A DNA stretch of 64,000 nt, from the NCBI GenBank assembly GCA_009772925.1, contig WOUQ01000002.1, forward strand, positions 62,001-126,000, written 5' to 3'. The translations under genes and the position numbers were made by a program. The DNA is from a bacterium (GTDB lineage: Bacteria > Pseudomonadota > Gammaproteobacteria > Burkholderiales > Thiobacillaceae). Positions 49,626 through 58,665 of this stretch are shown here, piece after piece; the stretch's first letter is position 1, and every line of letters begins with the position of its first letter. Under the pieces are notes generated by a model. That model worked only from the letters and a program-made list of their open reading frames with translations, did no database searches and was not told the DNA's origin.

Positions 49626-50969
49626 TCAAGCGGCGATGCGCACTTCGCCGCGCAGGGAATGCGGGTTGGCCTGGGTGATGGTGACCTCGGCGAACTGTCC
49701 GATCAGGCGAGGGGGTGCGGGAAAATTGACGATGCGGTTGTTCTCGGTGCGACCCATCAGTTCCTTGGCATCTTTCTTCGAAGGTCCTTCCACCAGCACC
49801 CGCTGCACCGAGCCCACCATGGCCGCGCTGAGGGCCGCGGCCTGGGCGTTGATCAAGTCCTGCAGACGGTACAGACGCTGCATCTTCTCGTCCTGCGGGG
49901 TATCGTCGGCCAGGGCGGCGGCCGGCGTGCCGGGCCGGGCGCTGTAGACGAAGCTGAAGGAAGCGTCGAAGCCGACGTCGGCGATGAGCTTCAGGGTGGC
50001 CTCGAAGTCCGCCTCGGTCTCGCCGGGAAAGCCGACGATGAAATCCGAGGCGATGCTGATACCGGGCCGCGCCGCCTTGATGCGGCGGATCAGGCTCTTG
50101 TATTCCAGCGCCGTATAGCCACGCTTCATGGCCGCGAGGATGCGGTCGGAGCCGGACTGCACCGGCAAATGCAGGTAGGACGCGAGCTTGGGCAGGCGGG
50201 CATACGCCTCCACCAGGCGCGGCGTGAATTCACGCGGGTGCGAGGTGGTGAAGCGGATGCGCTCGATGCCGGGAATCGCATGCACCAGCTCCAGCAGCAG
50301 CGCGAAATCGGCGAGTTCACCCGTCTGAGCCGCCCCCTCCATGGCGCCGCGGTAGGCGTTCACGTTCTGGCCCAGCAGGGTCACCTCGCGCACCCCTTCC
50401 GCGGCGAGATGCGCCACTTCGGCCAGCACGTCGGCGAGGGGACGCGACACCTCCTCGCCGCGGGTATAGGGCACCACGCAGAAGGTACAGTACTTGGAGC
50501 AGCCTTCCATGACCGAGACGAAGGCGGTGGGGCCCTCGACGCGGGCGGGCGGCAGGTGGTCGAACTTCTCGATCTCGGGGAATTCGATGTCCACCTGGGG
50601 ACGCCCGGTACTGCGCCTGCGCTCCATCATGCGCGGCAGGCGGTGCAGGGTTTGCGGGCCGAAGACGAGATCCACGTAGGGCGCGCGCCGTACGATGGCG
50701 GCCCCTTCCTGGCTGGCGACACAACCGCCCACGCCGATGAGCAGGTCCGGATTCTTCTGCTTGAGGTGGCGCACCATGCCCAGGTCGGTGAACACCTTTT
50801 CCTGAGCCTTTTCCCGCACCGAGCAGGTGTTGAAGAGGATGACATCGGCCTCCTCGGGGCGGTCTGTCTGCTCAAAGCCTTCCCCGGCGGCCAGCACATC
50901 GGCCATCTTGTCGGAGTCGTACTCGTTCATCTGGCAACCGAAGGTGCGGATGAAGACTTTGCGGGCCAT
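49626..50969 (-). CDS. miaB: tRNA-2-methylthio-N6-dimethylallyladenosine synthase MiaB
   Basis: [49 protein letters not shown] domain at C-terminus. Confidence 0.97.
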   Translation of the reverse strand: MARKVFIRTFGCQMNEYDSDKMADVLAAGEGFEQTDRPEEADVILFNTCSVREKAQEKVFTDLGMVRHLKQKNPDLLIGVGGCVASQEGAAIVRRAPYVDLVFGPQTLHRLPRMMERRRSTGRPQVDIEFPEIEKFDHLPPARVEGPTAFVSVMEGCSKYCTFCVVPYTRGEEVSRPLADVLAEVAHLAAEGVREVTLLGQNVNAYRGAMEGAAQTGELADFALLLELVHAIPGIERIRFTTSHPREFTPRLVEAYARLPKLASYLHLPVQSGSDRILAAMKRGYTALEYKSLIRRIKAARPGISIASDFIVGFPGETEADFEATLKLIADVGFDASFSFVYSARPGTPAAALADDTPQDEKMQRLYRLQDLINAQAAALSAAMVGSVQRVLVEGPSKKDAKELMGRTENNRIVNFPAPPRLIGQFAEVTITQANPHSLRGEVRIAA

Positions 50970-51001
50970 GCGCGGGAATTGCCGAGGGGGGAGGGAGAAG
51001 G

Positions 51002-51078
51002 TGGTGGTGATGGGCAGAATCGAACTGCCGACCTGTGGGTTATGAATCCACCGCTCTAACCGTCTGAGCTACATCACC
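51002..51078 (-). tRNA. tRNA-Met (CAT anticodon; elongator-like)
   Basis: Reverse complement ggtgatgtagctcagacggttagagcggtggattCATaacccacaggtcggcagttcgattctgcccatcaccacca; encoded CCA. CAT could also be tRNA-Ile2. Confidence 0.93.
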
Positions 51079-51297
51079 ACGGCAGAAAAGAGGCGCGGAT
51101 TATCCCGGCCACCCCCCAGCTATGTCAATGATTGGGCGAGGGAAAGCCAGGCGAGACAAGGTAAATAGAAAAACCCTATGGCTATCGCAGTTGAATTTAT
51201 CTGACTATTTCACTAAGGTATTAGCCAGGCGCCGACATCAGCGCCTTTCATTGGCCCCCATATATCAGTATTTGCTTATTTACTTGAGGAGTTCACC

Positions 51298-51753
51298 ATG
51301 TCCACTCTCATCAACGGCTTCAACAGCGACGGCGTCGTCACCATCAACCGCGTCATCCTGCGTCCCGAATACAGCACCGACGACCTGGAAATGCGCGTGG
51401 CGGAACTGTGCGAGAACGTAAAAACCTACCACTCCGACACCGGCTTCGTGGGTGGCTTCGTGGCCATGAATTCCGGTCAGGTCTCGAACGAGGGTTCGAC
51501 CATCGGCCAGCCGGTGGACAACCCCCTGAAAGGGCGCGAAGCGCTCATCGTCACCTTCTGGCAGTCCTTCGACGACCACGAGAAGAGCCACCGTTCCGAG
51601 ACCTTCCAGCCCCTGTTCGCCAAGGTGCTGGAGTTGTGCGAGAACGGCAACGAGGAGGTCGCCTACAACATGCTGTGGTCCGGCAAGGCCTACAGTCCCG
51701 AGGAAGCCCGCGAGGCGCGTGCCGCCAAGGAACGCTACCTGAAGGCGGCCTGA
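51298..51753 (+). CDS. Hypothetical protein resembling ABM/dimeric alpha-beta-barrel (sulfur oxygenase reductase-like) domain
   Basis: TGFVGGFVAMNSGQV...LIVTFWQSFDDHEKSHRSETFQPLFAKVLELCENGNEEVAYNMLW; strong gaggag RBS; monocistronic. Confidence 0.7.
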   Translation: MSTLINGFNSDGVVTINRVILRPEYSTDDLEMRVAELCENVKTYHSDTGFVGGFVAMNSGQVSNEGSTIGQPVDNPLKGREALIVTFWQSFDDHEKSHRSETFQPLFAKVLELCENGNEEVAYNMLWSGKAYSPEEAREARAAKERYLKAA

Positions 51754-51780
51754 GGGCCCCCGGGGAGATCCCCAGCAGAC

Positions 51781-51839
51781 TTGTACTGGCCGCGAGCACG
51801 CGGCCAGTACAAAACACGACACCCCGCGAGCGGTGTCGA
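51781..51839. terminator. Tandem hairpins between convergent genes
   Basis: TTGTACTGGCCGCG-agca-CGCGGCCAGTACAA (14-bp perfect stem) followed by CGACACC-N8-GGTGTCG. Confidence 0.75.
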
Positions 51840-51844
51840 TGTAC

Positions 51845-52294
51845 TCACTTTTTCCTGGAGATGTACTTCTCCACCGCCTCCCGCTTCAGCGCCCCCACGT
51901 TGTACGCCACCATCTTGCCCTCCGGGTTGTATAGGTAGGTGGTCGGCAAACCAGGTACGGAGCCGATCTGAGCAGCCATGCTCTTGTCACCGAGAATGAT
52001 CGGATAGCTGACCATCATCTGCTCGGCGTATTGCAGAACCTGCTTGGGATCCTTGTAATCCAGGGCGATGCCCAGTACTACCAGGTTGTTCTTCTTGTCC
52101 TCGTGCAGGGCGATCAGGTCGGGAATTTCCTCCAGACAGGGGGGACACCAGGTGGCCCAGAAATTGACCAGCACCCATTTGCCCTTGTATTGGGCCAGGC
52201 TGTGGCTCTTGCCCTTGCTGTCCACCAGGGTGAAGGCAAGCGCCGGGAAGGCCAGCAGATAGAGCAGGGCGACGAGGACAAGGCGACGGATCAT
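51845..52294 (-). CDS. Periplasmic TlpA/ResA-like thioredoxin-fold protein
   Basis: Signal peptide; WVLVNFWATWCPPCLEEIPDLIALHEDKKNN. Confidence 0.9.
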   Translation of the reverse strand: MIRRLVLVALLYLLAFPALAFTLVDSKGKSHSLAQYKGKWVLVNFWATWCPPCLEEIPDLIALHEDKKNNLVVLGIALDYKDPKQVLQYAEQMMVSYPIILGDKSMAAQIGSVPGLPTTYLYNPEGKMVAYNVGALKREAVEKYISRKK

Positions 52295-52444
52295 GGCGGG
52301 CTCCGGATAGGGGTCGGAAATGGAGTCGAAGTAGACGGCGAAGTTCAGCCTAATGGTGCGAACGCGGTGATTTCCACGCCGTCCGGGCAAACGCCTATGC
52401 GCCGCCGCGGTGCAAAAGTAGAATCCGGCCCGAGGAGTGACGGA

Positions 52445-54019
52445 ATGTCCATACTGCCCAGATATGCCCTGCCGGACCGCGAATCGGCCAGGAATATAAA
52501 CGTGGAGACGAAACCCAGGCAAGTCGAGGCCTGGCTGGGACGTCTGCCGCTGTCGAATCCGCTCGAGGCGGCCGAGGAACTGTCGGACTATCTGGCCACC
52601 CTCAACGCCATCGAGGTTAGCCACGACACCCGCGCGAAGATCGTCGAGCGCCTGGCGCCCGTCGCCGAGGAAATCGTTGCCTCGCTCTACGAGCAGTATG
52701 GCAACGCCCCCCTCCCCCTGCAGCCAAAATCGCATCGCAACGCCATGCTTGCGCAGAAGCTGTTACGCGGCATGGCGGACGCCTACAAGGTGCTGCTGGT
52801 GGACTGGCTGCGCCGACGCTTTCACCTGTTCGGCGGCAATCCGGCGCCGGTCTACCTGCAACGCATCCTGCTCGCCCTGCAGGCGGTGCTGGAAATCAGT
52901 TTCGAAATCCACGATCCCGTCCCCGAGGGCGTCTGGGTCGACCTGCACCAGACCTACAACTACGCGCTGCGCAGCGGTCTGAAGGACGTGATTCCGGAGG
53001 GCGCCGCGAAGATGCTGGCACCCGAGCAGATCTACAAATCCTCGCTGCTCATGGCCCTGGCGGATCCATATCGCCTGCCCCAGGTGGAAATCCCCTGGGC
53101 GCGCGACATCATCGCCCGCTTCTCCAACCTGGTAGGGCTCAACCCGGCCGAGGAATCGGTGCAGGCCCGTTCCGGCCTGTTCCTCGTCGACGTCAACACC
53201 GACTCGCCGCCCAAGCCGGTGACGCGCGAGGCCCACCCCACCAATCCGCGCTGGGACCTGCTTCTCAACACGGCGGAGCTGGTCAAGCACCTGGCTCTCA
53301 TCGCCACGCAGATCAAGGGTCGGGAGGATCTCGACAAGCTGGGCCTGCCGGAAGCCGCGCGCGATCCCGCCTATCCGGCGATGCTGCATCGTCTCAAACA
53401 GAATCTGGGCGCCTCCCTGCAACGCCAGTCGCAACGGAGGCGGCACCAGGACGGCCGGGATGTGGAAGTCTGCTTCGGCCTCAAGTCGGTGCACCACCTG
53501 ATCGCCCCGCCCAGTCGCGGCGACACCATCCATTATGGTCTGGCGGGCAACGAGCCACCGCCCGTCGTGTTGCGCTGCAAGACCCTGAATGACAGCATGG
53601 GCGGCCTTTCCCTGGGCAAGCGGGGTACCCAGGGCATGCAGATCCGCGTCGGCGACGCGGTGGGTACCCGCCAGGGCGGCCCAAGCTGGAGCGTGGGGCT
53701 GGTGCGCTGGTTTCGCTCGCCCGCCGAGGGTGAGGTTTCCTTCGGCGTACAGTTGCTCTCCCCGCAGGTGCAGGCCATCCAGTTGCGCCGCCCGGACAAC
53801 GGCCGCCAGTGGCCCTGCCTGCTGCTGCACCCCAGCCCTGCGGGGCCGCAGGGCATGCTGTTGATGGCGCAACCCGGCTGTTTCCTGCCCGAGGGCCCCG
53901 TGGAAATGCGCGCCCCGAAAGGCACCCTGGAGGTGTACATCGGCAAGCGCATCGAAGCCACCCCCAGCATCGAGATCTTCCGCTTCCAGCCGGAAGTGCC
54001 CGCACCGACCTCCGGCTGA
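52445..54019 (+). CDS. Conserved hypothetical protein with PilZ-like C-terminal barrel signature
   Basis: Long helical N-terminal region; C-terminal VGDAVGTRQGGPSWSVGLVRWFRSPAEGEVSFGVQLLSP. Confidence 0.65.
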   Translation: MSILPRYALPDRESARNINVETKPRQVEAWLGRLPLSNPLEAAEELSDYLATLNAIEVSHDTRAKIVERLAPVAEEIVASLYEQYGNAPLPLQPKSHRNAMLAQKLLRGMADAYKVLLVDWLRRRFHLFGGNPAPVYLQRILLALQAVLEISFEIHDPVPEGVWVDLHQTYNYALRSGLKDVIPEGAAKMLAPEQIYKSSLLMALADPYRLPQVEIPWARDIIARFSNLVGLNPAEESVQARSGLFLVDVNTDSPPKPVTREAHPTNPRWDLLLNTAELVKHLALIATQIKGREDLDKLGLPEAARDPAYPAMLHRLKQNLGASLQRQSQRRRHQDGRDVEVCFGLKSVHHLIAPPSRGDTIHYGLAGNEPPPVVLRCKTLNDSMGGLSLGKRGTQGMQIRVGDAVGTRQGGPSWSVGLVRWFRSPAEGEVSFGVQLLSPQVQAIQLRRPDNGRQWPCLLLHPSPAGPQGMLLMAQPGCFLPEGPVEMRAPKGTLEVYIGKRIEATPSIEIFRFQPEVPAPTSG

Positions 54020-54068
54020 CCGCCGGTCGGCGCGACGGTTCAGACCGCCTGCCCGGCAACTTGCCCCG

Positions 54069-54920
54069 TTATCGGGCCGCCGGCGGTGCCACCGTGCTCG
54101 GCGAAGCCGGCGCCGGCGAGTCGGCCAGCGGCAAGCCCAGTGCGATTTCCTGAGTGACCCCTCCGACCTCGTTGAGGATGAGCACGTTGACGCGGCGATT
54201 GCGGCCGCGCCCATCGGCCGTGGCATTGGTATCGATGGGCCGGTTGTCGGCGTAGCCGATGGCCACCATGCGCATCGTCGGCACGCCTTCTTCGGCGAAC
54301 AGCCGCACCACGCTGCCGGCCCGCGCGGAAGACAGCTCCCAGTTGGAAGGAAAGCTGGGATTGCGGATGGGGACATTGTCGGTATGCCCTTCCACCTGCA
54401 CCGGGTTGTCCACCTGCGCCAGCACTCGCGCCACCGCCGCCAGGGTATCGGTGGACTGCGGCTGGAGTATGGCCTCGCCGCTCTTGAACAGCACGCTGGC
54501 GTTGATCTCCACCGTCACCCCGCGCGGCGACTGGGTGACGCGCACATGGCCGTCGCGCACCAGCGGCTGCATGACGTCGAGGACGTTGCGCGCCACCTGC
54601 TTCATGCTCTCGGCGGCCCGCTTGCGCTCCGGCGTGTCGGCGTCGCCGTGCGGCTGCTGCTGCATCTTGCCGATCGGCTTGCCACTTCCCGGAAGGATTT
54701 CCCCCTGCTTGCTGGTCAATTCGATGAGCTTGTCCGAACGCGGCGTTTCCTTAAACGCGCTGACCAGGGAATCCGACAGCACCCGATATTTACCCTCGTT
54801 GATGGACGAAATCGCGTACATCACCACGAAGAAGGCGAACAGCAGGGTGATGAAATCCGCGTAGGAGACGAGCCAGCGTTCCAGGTTCTCGTGTTCCTCG
54901 GGCGGTTTCCGGCGTGCCAT
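54069..54920 (-). CDS. motD: Flagellar motor protein MotD (MotB family, OmpA peptidoglycan-binding domain)
   Basis: RWLVSYADFITLLFAFFVVMYAISSINEGKYRVLSDSL; VEGHTDNVPIRNPSFPSNWELSSARAGSVVRLF. Confidence 0.93.
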   Translation of the reverse strand: MARRKPPEEHENLERWLVSYADFITLLFAFFVVMYAISSINEGKYRVLSDSLVSAFKETPRSDKLIELTSKQGEILPGSGKPIGKMQQQPHGDADTPERKRAAESMKQVARNVLDVMQPLVRDGHVRVTQSPRGVTVEINASVLFKSGEAILQPQSTDTLAAVARVLAQVDNPVQVEGHTDNVPIRNPSFPSNWELSSARAGSVVRLFAEEGVPTMRMVAIGYADNRPIDTNATADGRGRNRRVNVLILNEVGGVTQEIALGLPLADSPAPASPSTVAPPAAR

Positions 54921-54937
54921 GGATGCCTCTCAGCAAG

Positions 54938-55678
54938 TCATGCCAGATAGCCCTGCAGCTTGGCCTCGATGATGCGCGGGTTATCGCCGTTGGCGATGGA
55001 AACCAGGCCCTGGATGAACAATTCCTTGTCCGCCACCTGGCGGCCCACCCAGTAGCGTAGCTTGCCCGCCACCGGCAGGAAGAACAGGTTGGCGCCGCCG
55101 ACGCCGTAGATGGTGGCGACGAAGGCGACGGCAATGCCCGCGCCCAGCTTGGACGGATCCGAAAGGTTCTCCATGACGTGGATGAGCCCCATCACAGCGC
55201 CCAGGATGCCGATGGTAGGCGAGTAGCCGCCGGCCGCCATCCACACCTTGGCGGCCTCCAGGCGATGTTGTTCGTAGGCCTGCAAGTCGAGTTCCAGGGT
55301 TTCCCGCAGGATTTCCGGCTCGGCGCCATCCACCAGCATCTGCAAGCCGCGCCGGTGGAACAGGTCCGGCAACTGCTCGATGTAGGGCTCCAGCGCGAGC
55401 AGACCGCCACGCCGCGCCTTCTGGCTCCACTCCAGGATCATGTCCAGGGTTTCCCGGCTGGCGACGCGCGGCGGCTGGAATACCCAGCGCAGCATGGACA
55501 GCCCGTCGAGGAACACCTTCAGGCTGGTTTGCAGCATCACCGCGCCCAGGGTGCCGCCGATGACGATGAGGAAGGCGGTGAACTGCAAGAGGGAACCGAC
55601 ATGCCCCCCCTCCAGCATCTGCCCGACCAGGATCGCAACCAGGCTGAGGGTGATACCGACCAGACTGATGATGTCCAT
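54938..55678 (-). CDS. motC: Flagellar motor protein MotC (MotA family)
   Basis: MDIISLVGITLSLVAILVGQMLEGGHVGSLLQFTAFLIVIGGTLGAVM; GYSPTIGILGAVMGLIHVMENLSDPSKLGAGIAVAFVATIYGVGGANLFFLP. Confidence 0.93.
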   Translation of the reverse strand: MDIISLVGITLSLVAILVGQMLEGGHVGSLLQFTAFLIVIGGTLGAVMLQTSLKVFLDGLSMLRWVFQPPRVASRETLDMILEWSQKARRGGLLALEPYIEQLPDLFHRRGLQMLVDGAEPEILRETLELDLQAYEQHRLEAAKVWMAAGGYSPTIGILGAVMGLIHVMENLSDPSKLGAGIAVAFVATIYGVGGANLFFLPVAGKLRYWVGRQVADKELFIQGLVSIANGDNPRIIEAKLQGYLA

Positions 55679-55696
55679 GGCGCGGGAGGGCGATGT

Positions 55697-56422
55697 TTAT
55701 TCGGGATTCGCCGACCAGTCCCGCAGGCGTCCGCGCAAGCGGGCGATGGCCTGGCTGTGCAACTGGCAGACGCGGGATTCGGAGACGCCGAGCACGGCGC
55801 CGATCTCCTTGAAGTTCATTTCCTGCTCGTAGTACATGCCCATGAGTTGCTTCTCGCGCTCCGGCAGGATGCCCACCGCCTGCGCCAGGGCGCCCTTGAA
55901 ATGGCGCGAGGCGAGGACGTCGAAGGGCGCCTGGGTGTGGTTGTCGGCGAAGCGTTCGAGGAAATCGTCGCCGTCCGAGTCGTGCAGATCCTCGTAATAG
56001 ACCAGTTGCGCGCCGCGGGCATCGCTGAGCAGTTCGAAATAGGCCTGGATGTCCATGCCCATTTCCTCGGCGATCTCCTGCTCCGAAGGAGGCCGCTTGT
56101 GCCGCTGCTGCAGGACATGGATGGCGTTCTCGATCTGGCGGCCGGCGCGGCGCACGTTGCGCGAGGCCCAGTCGGCGTCGCGCAGCTCGTCCAGCATGGC
56201 GCCACGCACGCGCTGGGTGGCATAGGTCTCGAAATGAGCACCCTGCTCGTCGTCGAAACGCTCCACCGCGTCCAGCAGTCCCAGCAAGCCGGCCTGCACC
56301 AGATCGTCCACCTCCACGCAGGCGGGCAGGCGGGTCATCATGTGATAGGCGATGCGCTTGACCAGGGGGAGGTAGTTCCTCACCAGGTCGTCTTTATCGC
56401 TACCCTGAACTCCAGCGTACAT
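55697..56422 (-). CDS. fliA: RNA polymerase sigma factor FliA (sigma-28)
   Basis: LVRNYLPLVKRIAYHMMTRLPACVEVDDLVQAGLLGLLDAVERFD; EIGAVLGVSESRVCQLHSQAIARLRGRL. Confidence 0.96.
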   Translation of the reverse strand: MYAGVQGSDKDDLVRNYLPLVKRIAYHMMTRLPACVEVDDLVQAGLLGLLDAVERFDDEQGAHFETYATQRVRGAMLDELRDADWASRNVRRAGRQIENAIHVLQQRHKRPPSEQEIAEEMGMDIQAYFELLSDARGAQLVYYEDLHDSDGDDFLERFADNHTQAPFDVLASRHFKGALAQAVGILPEREKQLMGMYYEQEMNFKEIGAVLGVSESRVCQLHSQAIARLRGRLRDWSANPE

Positions 56423-57266
56423 TCCGCGGCCCCTCGCTTGCTGATTCCCTGCTTCCGGATTCCGCCATCAGACGGCTGTGCAGCCACATGCGCTGCCAAT
56501 ACTGCTCGAAATCCACCCGTCCCGCTTCCACGGCGGCGTCCGGCTCCTCCACCAGCCGCTCCATGAGGCCGGCCTCGGCCGGCGAGGCGGCGCGTTCCCG
56601 CGGCAGATGTCCGAGAAATTCCGGAACGATACCGAGGAAGCGCCGCGCTGTCTCCGCCAGGGAATCGAACAGCGCGCGCGCGCGCGCGGCGTCGCCGTCC
56701 TCCACCAGCACACGCCAGGCCCGCGCCGGCCGGAAGGCATGCGCCGCTTTCATCAGGGCATAGGCCTCCGCCAGGCGCGCGCGCGAGGCGGTCAGCACGA
56801 GGACGCGCTCGTCCGCGGTCACCGCCAGGCCGCTCTCCGGCAAAGCCGGGCCGCTGTTCAGCAACAGCCATTCCGGCGTCTCCTCGCGGGCGCGCCAGTC
56901 GTCGGCCAGGCGTCGCAGGGCGGTCTCGGACAGACCGCGCAGGGCGGCCAGGCCATCGACCGCGGAGAGCAGGACGACGCCCTCGCCGGCGGGCTGGACG
57001 ATGTCCAGCAGTCCGCGCTGGCGCACCTCGTTCAGACCATGCCGGACGAGCACGCCCAGGAGTCCGCCGGCATGCCGCGGCGGCGGCACCTCGTCGACCA
57101 GCATCACCCGCTCGCCGCGCTTGCCGAGGCCGCGCGCCAGGGCGACACAGGCCCGCGTCGCGGCCGCGGCGTCCGCTCCGAGCACAGCCAGGGCGCGGAA
57201 CGGCACCTCGGGCGTGAACAGCCGGCGCAGCCCGGTGGCCTGGTCGACGGGTTCAGCCAGCCGCAC
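56400..57266 (-). CDS. FlhG/FleN-position MinD-like protein with degenerate P-loop
   Basis: Between flhF and fliA; FRALAVLGADAAAATRACVALARGLGKRGERVMLVDE where the KGGVGKT motif is expected. Confidence 0.75.
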   Translation of the reverse strand: MRLAEPVDQATGLRRLFTPEVPFRALAVLGADAAAATRACVALARGLGKRGERVMLVDEVPPPRHAGGLLGVLVRHGLNEVRQRGLLDIVQPAGEGVVLLSAVDGLAALRGLSETALRRLADDWRAREETPEWLLLNSGPALPESGLAVTADERVLVLTASRARLAEAYALMKAAHAFRPARAWRVLVEDGDAARARALFDSLAETARRFLGIVPEFLGHLPRERAASPAEAGLMERLVEEPDAAVEAGRVDFEQYWQRMWLHSRLMAESGSRESASEGPRNVRWSSG

Positions 57267-58665
57267 CCAATGCTCCCTCGACCAAATCCTGCGCGATCGC
57301 GCTCTGCTGGGCCGCCGCCATGAGGATGGGATAGTCGCCCTCGTCCTGGGTGAAGGGCGACTCCGGCTGGTGGATGCGGAAGGCCCGGTCGGCCAGGTAG
57401 GTGGCGTTGGCCAGGTGCAGGTCCTCGGGCACGCGCTGGCCGTTGGTGACGTAGTGCACCGGCAGCTCGTGGCGGATGGCCACGTCCAGCACCGGCCCGT
57501 AGGTGAGGGCCTCGTCGATCTTGGTGAGGATGCAGCCGATCAGGCCGGGGCCGCTGTAGGCGCGCGCCACCTCCTCCAGGGTCACCCCCTGGCTGGGCGC
57601 GCCCAGCAGCAGCAGGCGCTTGACGTCGCGCTGCTCGCCGCAGAGCATGGCCACCTGCTCGGCCACCCGCTTGTCGCGCTGGCTCATGCCGACGGTGTCG
57701 ATCAACACCAGATGGCGGTTGGCCAGATCGGAAAGAGTCAACTCCAGGTCGTTCTCGTCACGCACCGCGAACACCGGCGTACCCAGAATGCGGCCGTAAA
57801 TGCGCAACTGGTCCTGGGCGCCGATCCGGTATGTATCGGTGGTGACCAGCGCCACCTTGGCGGCGCCATGGCGGAGGACGGCGCGGGCGGCCAGCTTGGC
57901 CACGGTGGTGGTCTTGCCGACACCGGTGGGTCCCACCAGGGCGAACACGCCGCCCTGCTCGACGATGTCGTCGGCGCTGCCGGCGATCTTGAGGTTGTGC
58001 GTGATGGTGGTCTTGAACCATTTCATGGCGCGCGTCAGCTCGGCCTCCTCGCGCGGCAGGCGCTCCAGCAGCTGCCTTGCGAAAGCAGGGGAAAAGCCGG
58101 CCGCCAGCAGCCGCTTCATGGCCTCAGCGCGCAACGGATCGCGCCGGGTGAGGTCGTTCCAGGCGAAACCGGCGAGCTGGCCTTCGACCAGGCCGCGCAA
58201 CATGCGGACCTCGCGCGCCAGTTCCTGCACCGCCGCCGGCGGAGCGGCCGGCGCCTCGGCGGCGGGCTCAGCGCCGTTGCCGGCAGCCTGGGCATGCGCC
58301 GCGCGCGCCGGGGAAGGCCGGATCAGACTGGCCTCCTCCTTCTGCGCCAGATAGTCGGCGAGGGTCGCCAGTTGCGGCCGGGCCGCCTCGGGAATGACAT
58401 CGGCTTCGGGCCGACGCGGCGGCGGCGCCGGTCTTTCAGCCACCGGCGGACGCGCGGCGGGAGCGGGCCGCGGCGTCTGCGCGGCGGCCCACAGGGCGGG
58501 CTCGGCTTGGGCGGTGAGGGCGGCCATGTCCATGTCGGCCACGGCGATGATCTCGATGCCGCCGGCCACCTGCCGGTTGGACAGGATGATGGCGCTCGCG
58601 CCCAGCGCATCGCGCACCTGGCGCAGGGCGTCGCGGGCGTTCTGGGCGTGGAACTTCTTGATCAT
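57253..58665 (-). CDS. flhF: Flagellar biosynthesis GTPase FlhF
   Basis: MIKKFHAQNARDALRQVRDALGASAIILSNRQVAGG; FALVGPTGVGKTTTVAKLAARAVLRHG; LIDTVGMSQRDKR. Confidence 0.97.
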   Translation of the reverse strand: MIKKFHAQNARDALRQVRDALGASAIILSNRQVAGGIEIIAVADMDMAALTAQAEPALWAAAQTPRPAPAARPPVAERPAPPPRRPEADVIPEAARPQLATLADYLAQKEEASLIRPSPARAAHAQAAGNGAEPAAEAPAAPPAAVQELAREVRMLRGLVEGQLAGFAWNDLTRRDPLRAEAMKRLLAAGFSPAFARQLLERLPREEAELTRAMKWFKTTITHNLKIAGSADDIVEQGGVFALVGPTGVGKTTTVAKLAARAVLRHGAAKVALVTTDTYRIGAQDQLRIYGRILGTPVFAVRDENDLELTLSDLANRHLVLIDTVGMSQRDKRVAEQVAMLCGEQRDVKRLLLLGAPSQGVTLEEVARAYSGPGLIGCILTKIDEALTYGPVLDVAIRHELPVHYVTNGQRVPEDLHLANATYLADRAFRIHQPESPFTQDEGDYPILMAAAQQSAIAQDLVEGALGAAG

